Origin: Thiomicrorhabdus indica
GTDB taxonomy: Bacteria > Pseudomonadota > Gammaproteobacteria > Thiomicrospirales > Thiomicrospiraceae
DNA: 64,000 nucleotides
Assembly: GCF_004293625.1 (NCBI RefSeq)
Contig: NZ_CP033040.1
Location: 930,001-994,000, forward strand
Direction: 5' to 3'
In this document: positions 18,760 through 28,682 of the stretch, piece after piece
How the letters are laid out: the number at the start of each line of letters is the position of its first letter
How positions within the stretch are numbered: the first letter of the stretch is position 1
Position numbers and translations under genes: made by a program
The notes under the pieces: model-generated
What the model was told of the DNA's origin: nothing
The model's input: the letters and a program-made list of their open reading frames with translations, nothing else
Databases searched by the model: none

Positions 18760-20622
18760 ATGCCTCAATATCGTTCAAAAACCAGTACTCATGGCCGTAA
18801 TATGGCCGGCGCTCGAGCGCTTTGGCGTGCAACCGGAATGCAGACTGAAGATTTCGGTAAGCCAATTATTGCGGTTGCGAACTCGTTTACTCAGTTTGTT
18901 CCAGGTCATGTTCACTTGAAAGACATGGGTCAGTTGGTTGCCAGAGTGATTGAAGAGGCCGGTGGTGTTGCCAAAGAATTCAATACGATTGCGGTCGATG
19001 ACGGGATTGCAATGGGGCATGACGGTATGTTGTACTCTCTGCCATCGCGTGATTTGATTGCGGATTCAGTAGAGTATATGTGTAATGCTCACTGCGCGGA
19101 TGCGTTGGTGTGTATTTCCAACTGTGACAAAATTACTCCAGGGATGATGATGGCCGCTATGCGCCTGAATATTCCAACCATTTTTGTGACCGGTGGGCCA
19201 ATGGAGTCAGGGAAAACCGTTCTTGGTGGCGAAGCAATCAAATTAGATTTAGTGGATGCGATGGTCATGGCGGCTGACAGCAATTGTTCTGACGCGGATG
19301 TTGAAGAAGTTGAGGTGTCTGCGTGCCCAACGTGTGGTTCATGTTCAGGGATGTTCACTGCAAACTCGATGAACTGTTTAGCAGAGGCTCTTGGTATGGC
19401 ATTACCGGGTAATGGTTCGACATTGGCCACTCATGCAGATCGTAAGCATTTATTTGAAGAAGCAGGCCGTCGAATTGTTGAAATTGCTAAAGAATATTAT
19501 GAAAAAGACAATGCAGATGTCTTGCCACGTGCGATTGCAACCTATGAAGCTTTTGAAAATGCTATGGCATTAGATGTCGCAATGGGTGGTTCAACCAATA
19601 CAGTTCTTCATTTATTAGCAATTGCTAAAGAAGCGGGTGTGAATTTCACGATGGCAGATATGGATCGTATTTCTCGTCAAATTCCTTGTTTAGTTAAAGT
19701 TGCACCAAATTCGAAGATTTTCCATATGGAGGATGTTCATCGTGCCGGTGGGATTATGCGTATTTTGGGTGAGCTAGATCGTGGGGGCTTAATTAATCGT
19801 GATGTGCCAACGGTTCACGCATCGTCTATGGGTGCTGCAATGGATTTATGGGATGTTCGTCGAACGGATGATGAGGCAGTGCATAAATTTTTCCGTGCTG
19901 CTCCAGGTGGTGTTCGCACTACAGAAGCGTTTAGTCAGGACAAACGTTGGAAAACGACGGATACCGATCCAGCTGAGGGGTGTGTGCGCGATTTAGAGCA
20001 CGCTTACACAGTTGAAGGTGGACTTGCTGTTCTGTATGGAAACATTGCTCTGGACGGCTGTATTGTTAAAACAGCTGGAGTGGATGAGGAAATCTTTAAG
20101 TTCTCTGGGCCTGCTCGTATTTATGAATCGCAAGATGCTGCTGTGGCTGGTATTTTAGGTGATGAAGTGAAGTCTGGTGAAGTTGTAATTATTCGCTATG
20201 AAGGGCCAAAAGGTGGTCCGGGAATGCAAGAGATGCTTTATCCAACCTCTTATCTCAAGTCGAAAGGGTTAGGTAAAGAATGTGCGTTGCTAACAGATGG
20301 TCGTTTCTCGGGTGGTACTTCTGGTCTGTCAATTGGCCACGCTTCACCAGAAGCCGCTGAAGGTGGAAACATCGGCTTGGTGGAAACGGGCGATATGATT
20401 GAAATCGATATTCCAAACCGTACGATTAATGTTCAATTGACAGATGAGCAATTGGCAGAACGACGTCAAGCAATGGTCGCTAAAGGTAAAGATGCGTGGA
20501 AGCCGGTAGAAGATCGTCCTCGTCGAATTACACCAGCATTGCGAGCTTATGCTGCCATGACAACGAGTGCAGCGTTTGGTGCAGTTCGAGACGTTGACCA
20601 AATTGAACACAAGAAATTTTAG
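18760..20622 (+). CDS. ilvD: dihydroxy-acid dehydratase
   Basis: 620-aa iron-sulfur dehydratase of the branched-chain amino acid pathway. Cluster ligands are in CNCDKITPG (written here as [10 protein letters not shown]) and [37 protein letters not shown] is the C-terminal family signature. AAGGAG lies 8 bp before the ATG. It stands alone, away from ilvIHC (50.5-53.9 kb) and leuA (27.1 kb). A short hairpin follows. Confidence 0.97.
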   Translation: MPQYRSKTSTHGRNMAGARALWRATGMQTEDFGKPIIAVANSFTQFVPGHVHLKDMGQLVARVIEEAGGVAKEFNTIAVDDGIAMGHDGMLYSLPSRDLIADSVEYMCNAHCADALVCISNCDKITPGMMMAAMRLNIPTIFVTGGPMESGKTVLGGEAIKLDLVDAMVMAADSNCSDADVEEVEVSACPTCGSCSGMFTANSMNCLAEALGMALPGNGSTLATHADRKHLFEEAGRRIVEIAKEYYEKDNADVLPRAIATYEAFENAMALDVAMGGSTNTVLHLLAIAKEAGVNFTMADMDRISRQIPCLVKVAPNSKIFHMEDVHRAGGIMRILGELDRGGLINRDVPTVHASSMGAAMDLWDVRRTDDEAVHKFFRAAPGGVRTTEAFSQDKRWKTTDTDPAEGCVRDLEHAYTVEGGLAVLYGNIALDGCIVKTAGVDEEIFKFSGPARIYESQDAAVAGILGDEVKSGEVVIIRYEGPKGGPGMQEMLYPTSYLKSKGLGKECALLTDGRFSGGTSGLSIGHASPEAAEGGNIGLVETGDMIEIDIPNRTINVQLTDEQLAERRQAMVAKGKDAWKPVEDRPRRITPALRAYAAMTTSAAFGAVRDVDQIEHKKF

Positions 20623-20627
20623 TTTTT

Positions 20628-20659
20628 AACGCCAATAGTGTTACTCTGTTGGCGTTTTA
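20628..20659 (+). terminator. probable terminator after ilvD
   Basis: AACGCCAA/TTGGCGTT stem with a 13-nt loop and a short tail TTTTAT. The T run is weak. Confidence 0.5.
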
Positions 20660-20683
20660 TCAAAACTCAATCAGGGGAGTTTT

Positions 20684-21085
20684 ATGTTTGCAGATCAGTT
20701 AACCCAAGAACAGCGACAAGTTGTTTTTGATTTGGCAGCGAATTTAGCAGCGGCCGATAATGAAGTGTCTCCAGAAGAGGAGCAGTATCTTAAAGATTTC
20801 AGCGAAGCCTATGCGATTGATTATGACTTGGATAAATCTGAGTTAGACATTAACGTTGCTTTATCGAAATTGGATACCAAGAAATCCAGAATTATTACCT
20901 TGCAAGAGTTGATTAAGCTGTCATATAAAGATGGCCACTTTGGCAAGGAAGAGCAAGATAAGGTTTTCTTACTCGCTCAAAAAATGGGTTTGAATAACAC
21001 TGATTTCTTAATGCGTGTTGAAGCATGGGTTCGTCAAGGGTTTGATTGGATCTATGAAGGTGAGCAGATGCTTGACGGTGAATGA
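20684..21085 (+). CDS. TerB-like tellurite-resistance family protein
   Basis: 133-aa helical acidic protein. The pattern FDLAANLAAADNEVSPEEEQYLKDF followed by LIKLSYKDGHFGKEEQDKVFLLAQKMG matches the TerB fold, with paired acidic metal-site segments (ADNEVSPEE and KDGHFGKEE). Such proteins are cytoplasmic; most solitary copies have no proven role in tellurite resistance. AGGGGAG precedes the ATG. A terminator follows immediately, so it is a single-gene unit after ilvD. Confidence 0.7.
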   Translation: MFADQLTQEQRQVVFDLAANLAAADNEVSPEEEQYLKDFSEAYAIDYDLDKSELDINVALSKLDTKKSRIITLQELIKLSYKDGHFGKEEQDKVFLLAQKMGLNNTDFLMRVEAWVRQGFDWIYEGEQMLDGE

Positions 21086-21120
21086 TTAAGTTTTAGAGCT
21101 GAGTCACTTATCTTATAAAG

Positions 21121-21146
21121 ACCCAGATTATTCTGGGTTTTTTTAT
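21121..21146 (+). terminator. terminator after the TerB-like gene
   Basis: Stem ACCCAGA/TCTGGGT, 4-nt loop, T run. Confidence 0.85.
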
Positions 21147-21170
21147 GTCTGCCTTAAGGTGGTTTTATTT

Positions 21171-21180
21171 ACCGGCCGGT
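21171..21180. repeat. ACCGGCCGGT palindrome between two terminators
   Basis: Exact copy with longer palindromic context TTTACCGGCCGGTAAA, between the convergent terminators of the TerB-like gene and the sox operon. Confidence 0.9.
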
Positions 21181-21204
21181 AAACGTTTCTAAAAATTAGA
21201 CAAT

Positions 21205-21230
21205 AAAAAACCCAGCATAGGCTGGGTTTT
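21205..21230 (-). terminator. terminator of the soxXYZA operon
   Basis: Stem AAAACCCAGC/GCTGGGTTTT with a 4-nt loop. On the minus strand it ends in a T run (TTTTTTATTG), 26 bp after the soxA stop. It could work in both directions. Confidence 0.85.
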
Positions 21231-21256
21231 GAAAAGTTTTAAGTTAGAACTTAAAC

Positions 21257-22087
21257 TTATTGACGGTAACCAGGACCGTTGATTTCCAAGTGGTTTGACA
21301 TGTAAGCTTGGAAGAATTCTAGGTTACGGTATTCCTCACTCTGTGCTTTAAATGGTTTAGCACGCATGTTTTTATGACAACCACCGTAACGACGGTGCAA
21401 TGTCCCTAATTCCTGCCATTTAGCGCGGAATACTGGGAAGTGAGTTGTGTGACCTAGGTTAGGTGATAACAAATCTGCACGTGCATAACGCCCAGAATTG
21501 TAGGTATGACATTTCGCACAAGATAGGCCTAACTGACCTGTTGGACGTAGGTAAATATCACGACCTTTGTTGAAAGCAGCTTTAGCGCCTTCAGAATCGA
21601 TTTTGACGTTAACTTTTTCACCGCGAGCTTGGTAAGCAAGGTACGCGCTTACTTTTGCCATGTCACCTTTTTTATATTTGTAAGGTTTCAGGCCTGCGTT
21701 TTCACGACAAATATTGATTGCCCATTCAAGTGTCACCACTTGCTGAGTCTTTTCATCGAAGTATGGATAATGTTGGCGAACATTTGCAGGATCATCTCCA
21801 AAGCATTTTTCATAAACTGCTTTGTCTGCATTATAAAGTTCTTCACCGGCATCAACCGAATCTAAATATGGAGGGAATTCTTCAACGGCTTCCCATTGAG
21901 CGCGTTTATCTTCACTGTAGATATAACCACCGTCTTTGTAATCGTCAAATGCGATTTTAGGACTTTTGGCTTTAAAGAAGTCAACAAGTTGTTGACGATC
22001 TGTTTCAGGATCTACATTCGAGTTCGCCATTGCAGTATTGGCGCCTACAGATACACCCAAAAGTGCAATTAGTAGTGTTTTTTTCAT
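21257..22087 (-). CDS. soxA: sulfur oxidation c-type cytochrome SoxA
   Basis: 276-aa exported cytochrome with a Sec signal peptide (residues 1-21, ending AMA). Only one haem motif is visible, CAKCH, near residue 190; the region of the N-terminal haem of diheme SoxA has lone cysteines (KCFGDD, NICREN) that could form a disulfide. The active-site segment is RRYGGCHKNMRAKPF, whose Cys carries the persulfide to which SoxAX joins thiosulfate before transfer to SoxYZ. GGAGGA precedes the ATG. It is last in the soxXYZA operon. Confidence 0.95.
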   Translation of the reverse strand: MKKTLLIALLGVSVGANTAMANSNVDPETDRQQLVDFFKAKSPKIAFDDYKDGGYIYSEDKRAQWEAVEEFPPYLDSVDAGEELYNADKAVYEKCFGDDPANVRQHYPYFDEKTQQVVTLEWAINICRENAGLKPYKYKKGDMAKVSAYLAYQARGEKVNVKIDSEGAKAAFNKGRDIYLRPTGQLGLSCAKCHTYNSGRYARADLLSPNLGHTTHFPVFRAKWQELGTLHRRYGGCHKNMRAKPFKAQSEEYRNLEFFQAYMSNHLEINGPGYRQ

Positions 22088-22188
22088 TGTAATCCTCCGA
22101 CCGAGAGCTAGAAATGTATTGTTTTTATATTTTAGAGGGGATGGGCGCCTAAACAGAGTTAGGCGCCAAGAAACAAATCAGGTACTAA

Positions 22189-22500
22189 TTACTTGATTTT
22201 GATTGTTTCTTCACCAGTTTCACCAGTGTTGTCTTTCAGAGTAACTTTAACTTCATCACCTGAGTTAGCGCTAACTTTAACAGCCATGTATGGGTTTGCA
22301 GAAACCGCACCAGACCATTGAGAGTTAATTGCTGCAGTACCGTTTACAGATACTTCAACCATGTCGATGTATTTTGCTGGATATGGCTTACCAGTTTTTT
22401 TGTTCATACGAACACCAGATTCCATTGGGTGCTTGATTAGAGCTTTGATCTCTGCAACGCCACCTTTTGATTTGCCACGCATACGGATTTTAATAGACAT
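22189..22500 (-). CDS. soxZ: thiosulfate oxidation carrier subunit SoxZ
   Basis: 103-aa immunoglobulin-like protein (IKIRMRGKSKGGVAEIKALIKHPMESG, HPMESG being a SoxZ hallmark). It has no signal peptide and is exported as a complex with Tat-targeted SoxY. SoxYZ carries sulfur intermediates on the SoxY cysteine arm in the periplasm. AAGGAA precedes the ATG. It sits between soxY and soxA. Confidence 0.95.
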   Translation of the reverse strand: MSIKIRMRGKSKGGVAEIKALIKHPMESGVRMNKKTGKPYPAKYIDMVEVSVNGTAAINSQWSGAVSANPYMAVKVSANSGDEVKVTLKDNTGETGEETIKIK

Positions 22501-22552
22501 ATTATTTCCTTCTAAAAATTATTGAATCGTAAAGTAATACTGGGGTAGTGGA

Positions 22553-23023
22553 TTAACCACCACATCCACCGATTGTTACTTTAACTTCTTGCTCAGCTTT
22601 AAGAAGCTTGCCGCCAGCGTTAACAATAGCGATAACGTTCATTGTTTCACCCATTTTGATACGAGTAGAAGCGTAACCTACTGCACCAGCACCGAATGTG
22701 TATTCACAAACCATTGGCATTGGGTTTTTAGAAGCAAGGATAGAGATAGATTCAACACCAGAGATACCAGAAGCATCTACAGTAACAGGAGTTACTGCAC
22801 CGTTCTCAGCAATCGCAGGAGCTTTAAGCTTTACATCACCAGATGCAGTTGCAGCAGAAGAACCGTAAACAGCTGAGATAGCGTCGTCAGTTGATTTTGC
22901 TGCGAAAGCTTTTGAGTTCCAATCAGCAGCTAGAACTGTGCTTGGTGTTAGAAGACCAGCGTTAACAGCAACTGCTGCTGCACCAGTGGCTAGGGTACCT
23001 TTAAGGAAAGATCTACGTTTCAT
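22553..23023 (-). CDS. soxY: thiosulfate oxidation carrier protein SoxY
   Basis: 156 aa. The N-terminal RRSFLKG is a twin-arginine signal, followed by a hydrophobic alanine-rich segment. The C-terminus TIGGCGG is the invariant SoxY swinging arm whose cysteine binds the sulfur substrate covalently. It works with SoxZ in the periplasm. The ribosome binding site GGGAG lies 11 bp before the ATG. Confidence 0.96.
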   Translation of the reverse strand: MKRRSFLKGTLATGAAAVAVNAGLLTPSTVLAADWNSKAFAAKSTDDAISAVYGSSAATASGDVKLKAPAIAENGAVTPVTVDASGISGVESISILASKNPMPMVCEYTFGAGAVGYASTRIKMGETMNVIAIVNAGGKLLKAEQEVKVTIGGCGG

Positions 23024-23064
23024 AAGGTTTTAAACTCCCGGTTAAGGTTTATGAAAAAATTAAA

Positions 23065-23442
23065 TTACAGCGTATAGATATAATCAACAATTTTGCTGAT
23101 TTCATCATCAGATAAAATACCGTGTGATCCAAACTCCGGCATCATGCTGTTAGGAACTTTTGGTGAATCATCCGTTCCCCAAACTTTGTCGAACAGCTTT
23201 TGCTTGTCAGGATAACGTAATTTCATTGCAATTAGCGCTGGACCAATATTGCCCGGTTGAGCACCATCACCTGCCATATGGCAAGCAAGACAGTTCCCTT
23301 TAGCACGAGAGAAAGCTAACTTCTTACCTTCTTCAATAGTAGAAGCACCTTTTTCTGCAGCCTGCGCAGTTACTGGAGACAATGCTACTGCAGATGAAAT
23401 AGCTACAGCTGTCAACAGTTGTTTCACTTTAGAATTAATCAT
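23065..23442 (-). CDS. soxX: sulfur oxidation c-type cytochrome SoxX
   Basis: 125-aa exported monohaem cytochrome with a signal peptide (1-28, ending AQA), the haem motif CLACH near residue 56 and a distal Met in SMMPEFGSHG. It accepts electrons from SoxA when thiosulfate is attached to SoxYZ. AGGAGGAG just before the ATG is the strongest ribosome binding site of the operon, and this is the first gene. The 192-bp region upstream must hold the operon promoter; I could not pick out clear promoter boxes. Confidence 0.94.
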   Translation of the reverse strand: MINSKVKQLLTAVAISSAVALSPVTAQAAEKGASTIEEGKKLAFSRAKGNCLACHMAGDGAQPGNIGPALIAMKLRYPDKQKLFDKVWGTDDSPKVPNSMMPEFGSHGILSDDEISKIVDYIYTL

Positions 23443-23634
23443 TCTTCTCCTCCTAAAAATGTCTTTCGACTATCCCTTATCTAATTAGTTGGGATTTATA
23501 TTTTGAGCTAAGGATTGCTCTTGGTTGGTTAGCTTACTGGCTAAAAAAACAAACGCAAGCCTTTTGAATGCGTTTATCTATAGCAATATTTAATCTGCTC
23601 TAAATATTTTTTTATGAACTAGGGTATATCTAAA

Positions 23635-25119
23635 CTAATCAGAAAGTTTTTTAAAGGTATCTTCATATTTTGTAAGGAATTTTTGGATTTCTTCATTGTG
23701 GGTGCCATTGTTTTTGTCATTGATTCTCTTGGCCTCATCAATAAAATGTTTTGATCGTTCAAAGTTAAAAATACTCTGTTGAGCTGTTGCTTGGTGCAGG
23801 TATGCCAAAGCCTGAACCCCCATTAGGTCATAAATTTCCGCTAATTTATTCTCTAATGCAAAACTGTATTTCTCTCTTTTATGGTTTGAGAGCCATTTGA
23901 TTGCTTGAGTTGGTCGTTGATTTTGAATAAATAAATCTGCAACAAAAACAGAGGTTGCTATGCGCTGTGTGTAAATAGAGTCATGCAGTTTGGCCATTTT
24001 TATTGCTGCGTCTTCATATATTGTTAAGTCTGGCAGGTTTTTATTTTCAATTTTTAAGTCGGTGATTCTTTCTAGTAATAAATTTGTGTAAAGCGGATGG
24101 GTAAATTCTTCATTACTTGCTTTTAGTAAACAATTCAGGTGTTTAATTGATGAATTGTTTTTGGTTAGTTCTATCGTATTCAGCTGATAGCAATGCTCGG
24201 CTTTCGATAATTCGCCTTTAGTTCGGTTAAGGTGCCAATTTCGTTGTGAATTTAGTTGGTTAAGTCGAATTTTAATGAGTGAAAGTTGTTCACTGGGAGG
24301 ATTGATTTTGAGTGGAAGCAAGTTATTGGCTCGGTTTTCTGCTTGGATTAGTCTGTTGGTCGACATCGGGTGTGTACGTAGAATTTCAGGAATTTGAAAT
24401 TCATTATTACGACTTTCATCAGCAAGACGACCAAAGAAATCTGCCATTGCATGAGCATTGAAGCCTGCATCGTATAAAATCTTGATGCCAACATAGTCAG
24501 CTTCGTTTTCATGTTGGCGAGAGTTTTTGAGTTGTTTTTCAATGTTTAGGCTTTGTCCACCCATTAATGCAGCCATTCCTGCATTGGGATCAACCATGCC
24601 AATTAAAATTGCAGCAAGCAACGTTGCAACAGAGGTGGTTGTTCCTTGTGTCGAATTATAAAGATAGCGGCGAGATAGATGTTGTTGTGTAATGTGGGCA
24701 ATTTCATGTGCAATGACAGAAGCAAGTTCTGCTTCTGTTTTGACCGCTTTAATCAGGCCTGTATGAATGCCAATTACTCCATTAGGTCCTGCAAATGCGT
24801 TGATTGAATCATTTTCAATGACGTAAAAGCTGAATTCACGGTTTTGTCCACTGTGCATGGCGACCTTGTGTCCAATTTGACGAATATAGTCGTTAATTTC
24901 TGGGTCTTGGTTCAATTTGAATTCAGTGTGTAGACTTCTCGTAAAAGCTTGTCCGAATTTTTTTTCGGCTTCGGGTGTGTACAAGCTGAGGTCGGGCGCA
25001 CCCAAATCAGGAAGGTGAATGGCGTCGGAGAGTACTTTTGATGGCGTTAATATGAGCAATGCACTAAAAAAAATGGCTGGCAGTTTTTGAGAAAGCAGAA
25101 AATTAAGAGTTTTATGCAT
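23635..25119 (-). CDS. periplasmic M48 metalloprotease with TPR region (BepA-like)
   Basis: About 494 aa. A signal peptide (about 1-30) leads into an M48 catalytic domain with the zinc motif HEIAHITQQH and the third ligand in ENEADYVGIKIL. The C-terminal half is helical and TPR-like (NFERSKHFIDEAKRIND). BepA degrades or assists the assembly of outer membrane proteins such as LptD. The ATG at 25119 is preferred to a TTG at 25128. Spacing and orientation fit a single-gene unit divergent from tusA. Confidence 0.87.
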   Translation of the reverse strand: MHKTLNFLLSQKLPAIFFSALLILTPSKVLSDAIHLPDLGAPDLSLYTPEAEKKFGQAFTRSLHTEFKLNQDPEINDYIRQIGHKVAMHSGQNREFSFYVIENDSINAFAGPNGVIGIHTGLIKAVKTEAELASVIAHEIAHITQQHLSRRYLYNSTQGTTTSVATLLAAILIGMVDPNAGMAALMGGQSLNIEKQLKNSRQHENEADYVGIKILYDAGFNAHAMADFFGRLADESRNNEFQIPEILRTHPMSTNRLIQAENRANNLLPLKINPPSEQLSLIKIRLNQLNSQRNWHLNRTKGELSKAEHCYQLNTIELTKNNSSIKHLNCLLKASNEEFTHPLYTNLLLERITDLKIENKNLPDLTIYEDAAIKMAKLHDSIYTQRIATSVFVADLFIQNQRPTQAIKWLSNHKREKYSFALENKLAEIYDLMGVQALAYLHQATAQQSIFNFERSKHFIDEAKRINDKNNGTHNEEIQKFLTKYEDTFKKLSD

Positions 25120-25247
25120 GATCACCAACGGTTGCTTTTTGTGTGTTTTAAAAAATGGATTGTAACTTGGAATCGTAATCTATTTAAGGCTCCATGCTTG
25201 AGGCATCGTTGCGATAAAATATCAAAAATGCTGTAAGGAATTCAAAT

Positions 25248-25526
25248 ATGACAAATAATGTGCAAGTGCTCGATGTTGTTGGAGTTGCATGTCCAATGCC
25301 GATTATCAAGTTAAAAAAGACATTGTCTCAACTTAGGGCTCAAGCGGATAGGCCTTCTTTGCAAGTATTTTTTTCTGATAAAGGAGGACTCAAAGATATT
25401 CCAGCGTTTTGCCAACAAGCACAGTTGAAATGTCGAACGCCTCAAAAAGATGAAAAGCTCCTATTGAGCAACTTGGATGAAATTGCAAAAGGTACAGAGG
25501 TGTATTGTTTTGTTATCACTTTTTGA
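25248..25526 (+). CDS. TusA-family sulfurtransferase
   Basis: 92 aa. The CPMPIIKLKK motif near residue 15 holds the persulfide cysteine of TusA/SirA proteins. In E. coli TusA serves tRNA thiolation; in sulfur oxidisers, TusA encoded beside dsrE genes relays sulfane sulfur in the cytoplasm toward the sHdr or Dsr systems. The downstream dsrE2 gene 28 bp away points to the second role. AAGGAA precedes the ATG. Confidence 0.87.
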   Translation: MTNNVQVLDVVGVACPMPIIKLKKTLSQLRAQADRPSLQVFFSDKGGLKDIPAFCQQAQLKCRTPQKDEKLLLSNLDEIAKGTEVYCFVITF

Positions 25527-25554
25527 TGGAATTGGGATCAAATAGGTTTTAAAT

Positions 25555-26094
25555 ATGACAGATGTGTTATCAGAATCTGCTTTAAACAGCACCGGCCGGT
25601 TAAGTATTATTCAATCGCAGGGAACGTTGGACTGGGCGTACGCCAATTTCATTTTGGCTTCAACTGCAGTGGCTATGGATAAAGAGGTTGAGGTGTTTTG
25701 TACCTTTTATGGGTTAGAAGTTCTGAAAAAAGACTTATCTGGATTGAAAATCAATCCACTTGGTAACCCGGCTATGCGCCTCCAGAGTCCCGTTGGGCCG
25801 GATTGGTTTAAGGCAGTAGATTGGAATCGTGTTATGCCTGGCTTGGCTTGGAGTTTGCCTGGAATGAGTAAGTTAGCGACAGCCGCGTTTAAAAAGACAC
25901 TGCAAAAAAATGGTCAGCTGCCTATTCATGAACTGCGTGAACTTTGCGTTGAGTTGGGGGTCAAGATGACGGCTTGTCAGATGACTGTGGATTTGCTTGG
26001 CTATCAAGCCGAGGAGTTAATTGAAACTGCAGAGTTTGCTGGCGCAGCCAGTTATTTTGCGGCTTCACCGAATAATCAAAGTTTATTTATCTAA
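25555..26094 (+). CDS. DsrE2-like sulfur-transfer protein
   Basis: 179 aa, resembling DsrE2/DsrE-DsrF family proteins: an N-terminal Rossmann-like strand (LSIIQSQGTLDWAYANFILASTAVAM), a central hydrophobic region and the conserved ELRELCVELGVKMTACQMTVDLLGY, whose Cys is the likely sulfur carrier. It is next to tusA, the usual tusA-dsrE2 pair of sulfur oxidisers; the rhodanese often found with them is not here. Palindrome ACCGGCCGGT (25591-25600) encodes STGRLS near the start. Confidence 0.8.
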   Translation: MTDVLSESALNSTGRLSIIQSQGTLDWAYANFILASTAVAMDKEVEVFCTFYGLEVLKKDLSGLKINPLGNPAMRLQSPVGPDWFKAVDWNRVMPGLAWSLPGMSKLATAAFKKTLQKNGQLPIHELRELCVELGVKMTACQMTVDLLGYQAEELIETAEFAGAASYFAASPNNQSLFI

Positions 26095-26208
26095 TGACTG
26101 AGGTAATTCGTTGAGTAAATTATCTGTTCGGTCTGATATGATTTGCCATTAGCAATGTATTTTAATGTACATTGCTGCTCTTTAGATGGATTAGGAAAGA
26201 AATAACAG

Positions 26209-27024
26209 ATGAAATCCTTTAATCGTGGAATTTATTTATTGCCCAATTTAATGACAACAGCTGCATTGTTTGCAGGGTTTTACGCTGTCATTGCTGGTAT
26301 TCAAGGCGCTTTTCTTGAAGGTGCAATTGCTATTTTTGTGGCAATGATTTTCGATGGCCTCGATGGTCGAGTGGCTCGTATGACCAATTCCAGCAGTGCT
26401 TTTGGGGCAGAGTATGACAGCTTAGCGGATATGGTGTCGTTTGGTTTGGCGCCAGCCTTACTTATGTTTCAGTGGGCGATGCAAGATTTTGGCAAAATTG
26501 GTTGGTTGGCTGCATTTATTTACACTGCAGGAGCGGCGTTACGTTTGGCGAGGTTTAACACGCAAGTTGGGGTTGCAGATAAACGCTACTTTCAAGGTCT
26601 ACCTAGTCCCGCAGCAGCGGCTTTGTTAGCCGGCTTAATCTGGATGGTGGAATCTAATCAAATGCAAGACGCTTATGTACCAATGGTCGGTCTTTTCTTA
26701 ACAGTTTTTGCCGGCTTAATGATGGTTAGTAATATCCGCTTTCATTCCTTTAAAGAGCTTAATTTAAAAGGTAAGGTGCCTTTTGTAACCTTGCTGGTTG
26801 TGGTGATGATATTTGTCATTATTACGATTAAGCCTGCCATGATTCTGTTCTCGATCATGTTTTTGTATGCATTTTCTGGTCCTGTAATTACTTTAGTGAC
26901 TTTACGTAAAACTCGGGAATTGCGTCGTCAACAACACCGTCAAGCGGAAAAAAACAAAAATCAAGATGAAGGCAATGAGCGAGATCTTGGTTCAGAAAGC
27001 CAATCCGATACGAATTCTAAATAG
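26209..27024 (+). CDS. pssA: CDP-diacylglycerol--serine O-phosphatidyltransferase
   Basis: 271-aa integral membrane enzyme making phosphatidylserine, the precursor of phosphatidylethanolamine. The CDP-alcohol phosphotransferase motif is complete (DGRVARMTNSSSAFGAEYD followed by SLAD; pattern DGX2ARX8GX3DX3D). Several hydrophobic helices follow, and the tail after about residue 240 is charged and probably cytoplasmic. AGGAAAG lies before the ATG. Its position before leuA is common in gammaproteobacteria. Confidence 0.94.
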   Translation: MKSFNRGIYLLPNLMTTAALFAGFYAVIAGIQGAFLEGAIAIFVAMIFDGLDGRVARMTNSSSAFGAEYDSLADMVSFGLAPALLMFQWAMQDFGKIGWLAAFIYTAGAALRLARFNTQVGVADKRYFQGLPSPAAAALLAGLIWMVESNQMQDAYVPMVGLFLTVFAGLMMVSNIRFHSFKELNLKGKVPFVTLLVVVMIFVIITIKPAMILFSIMFLYAFSGPVITLVTLRKTRELRRQQHRQAEKNKNQDEGNERDLGSESQSDTNSK

Positions 27025-27049
27025 TTGATTGAAAACCAAATGAAATGTT

Positions 27050-27059
27050 ACCGGCCGGT
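27050..27059. repeat. ACCGGCCGGT palindrome between pssA and leuA
   Basis: Exact copy 26 bp after the pssA stop and 46 bp before the leuA start. Confidence 0.9.
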
Positions 27060-27105
27060 GGAGTTTAAGGCGGTTAACAACGTTTAAAAATATAAGGGAT
27101 TTAAC

Positions 27106-28647
27106 ATGAATGATTCATTAATTATTTTCGATACTACTTTGCGTGACGGTGAGCAAAGCCCTGGTGCCTCAATGACGAAAGAGGAAAAGATTCGCATTGC
27201 CAAACAGTTGGAAAAAATGCGAGTGAATGTCATTGAAGCAGGGTTTCCGGCAGCATCTATTGGTGATTTTGAGGCGGTACAAGCGGTTGCCTCTACGGTC
27301 AAGGATAGTACCATTTGTGGTTTGGCGCGTGCGGTTGAAAATGATATTCGTCGTGCAGGTGAAGCTATTAAACCCGCAAACTCCGGTCGTATTCATACTT
27401 TTATTGCGACGTCGCCAATTCATATGGAAAAGAAACTGCGTATGAGTCCTGATGAGGTGGTTGAGCGAGCAGTCTGGGCGGTGAAGTTGGCTCGTCAGTA
27501 CACTGATAATGTTGAATTTTCCCCTGAAGATGCTGGACGTTCTAATCCTGACTTTTTGTGTCGCGTGATTGAAGCGGTCATTGAAGCCGGTGCCGGTACG
27601 ATTAATATTCCAGATACGGTAGGTTATAACGTGCCTGAGCAATTCGGTGCTTTGTTTAAACACCTGATTTCAAATATCCCAAATTCTGATAAGGCGATTT
27701 TCTCGGCGCATTGCCACAATGATTTGGGTCTGGCAGTGGCTAACTCGCTTTCCGCTGTTCAAAACGGTGCTCGTCAGATTGAATGTACGATCAATGGTTT
27801 GGGTGAGCGTGCTGGAAATACCGCTTTGGAAGAAGTGGTAATGGCGGTGAAGACCCGTCAGGATGTATTTGGTATTGATACACAAATCAACACGCAGGAA
27901 ATTGTGCCAGCTTCCAAGTTGGTCGCAAATATTACTGGGTTTGCCGTGCAACCGAACAAAGCGATTGTGGGAGCAAACGCCTTTGCTCATGAGTCAGGGA
28001 TTCACCAAGATGGTGTTCTCAAGCATCGTGAAACCTATGAAATCATGCGAGCGGAAGACGTGGGCTGGACAGCCAATAAAATGGTTCTGGGCAAACATTC
28101 TGGTCGCAATGCATTTAAAACCCGTTTGGAAGAGTTGGGGATCGTGATTGAAACCGAGCAGGAACTGAATGAATTGTTTGTTCGTTTTAAAGATTTGGCG
28201 GATCGTAAACATGAAATTTACGATGAAGATATTCAGGCTTTGGTCACTGATAATAATACGGTCATGACCGAAAATGAGAGTTATAAATTGGTTTCATTAA
28301 AAGTCTCGACAGAAACCGGCGAGCAACCTCAAGCGCAAGTCACATTGTGGGTGGAGGGTGATGAAGTACAAGCGACGGCGCAAGGTGGTGGTGTTGTGGA
28401 TGCGACCTTTAAAGCGATTGAGTCAATGGTGAATTCTGGCGCATCGCTTGAATTATATTCGGTAAGTAATGTGACCAACGGAACGGATTCATTAGGTGAA
28501 ACAACGGTTCGCATGGAAAAGGCTGGGCGAATTGTGAATGGTCAAGGTTCGGACACGGATATTGTGACGGCTTCTGCAAAAGCGTATATCAATGCATTGA
28601 ATAAGTTGAAAGCCGATCCGCAAAAAGCACATCCTCAATCGGTTTAA
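27106..28647 (+). CDS. leuA: 2-isopropylmalate synthase
   Basis: 513-aa first enzyme of leucine synthesis. The N-terminal TIM barrel starts [17 protein letters not shown]; metal ligands are in [16 protein letters not shown] and the lid region is [18 protein letters not shown]. The C-terminal regulatory domain (about 390-513) is intact, so leucine feedback is expected. AAGGGA lies before the ATG. No leader peptide or attenuator is evident in the 81 bp upstream. Confidence 0.97.
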   Translation: MNDSLIIFDTTLRDGEQSPGASMTKEEKIRIAKQLEKMRVNVIEAGFPAASIGDFEAVQAVASTVKDSTICGLARAVENDIRRAGEAIKPANSGRIHTFIATSPIHMEKKLRMSPDEVVERAVWAVKLARQYTDNVEFSPEDAGRSNPDFLCRVIEAVIEAGAGTINIPDTVGYNVPEQFGALFKHLISNIPNSDKAIFSAHCHNDLGLAVANSLSAVQNGARQIECTINGLGERAGNTALEEVVMAVKTRQDVFGIDTQINTQEIVPASKLVANITGFAVQPNKAIVGANAFAHESGIHQDGVLKHRETYEIMRAEDVGWTANKMVLGKHSGRNAFKTRLEELGIVIETEQELNELFVRFKDLADRKHEIYDEDIQALVTDNNTVMTENESYKLVSLKVSTETGEQPQAQVTLWVEGDEVQATAQGGGVVDATFKAIESMVNSGASLELYSVSNVTNGTDSLGETTVRMEKAGRIVNGQGSDTDIVTASAKAYINALNKLKADPQKAHPQSV

Positions 28648-28682
28648 TGAGTTTTATTGGTAGAATTAAGTAGCAAAGTTAA

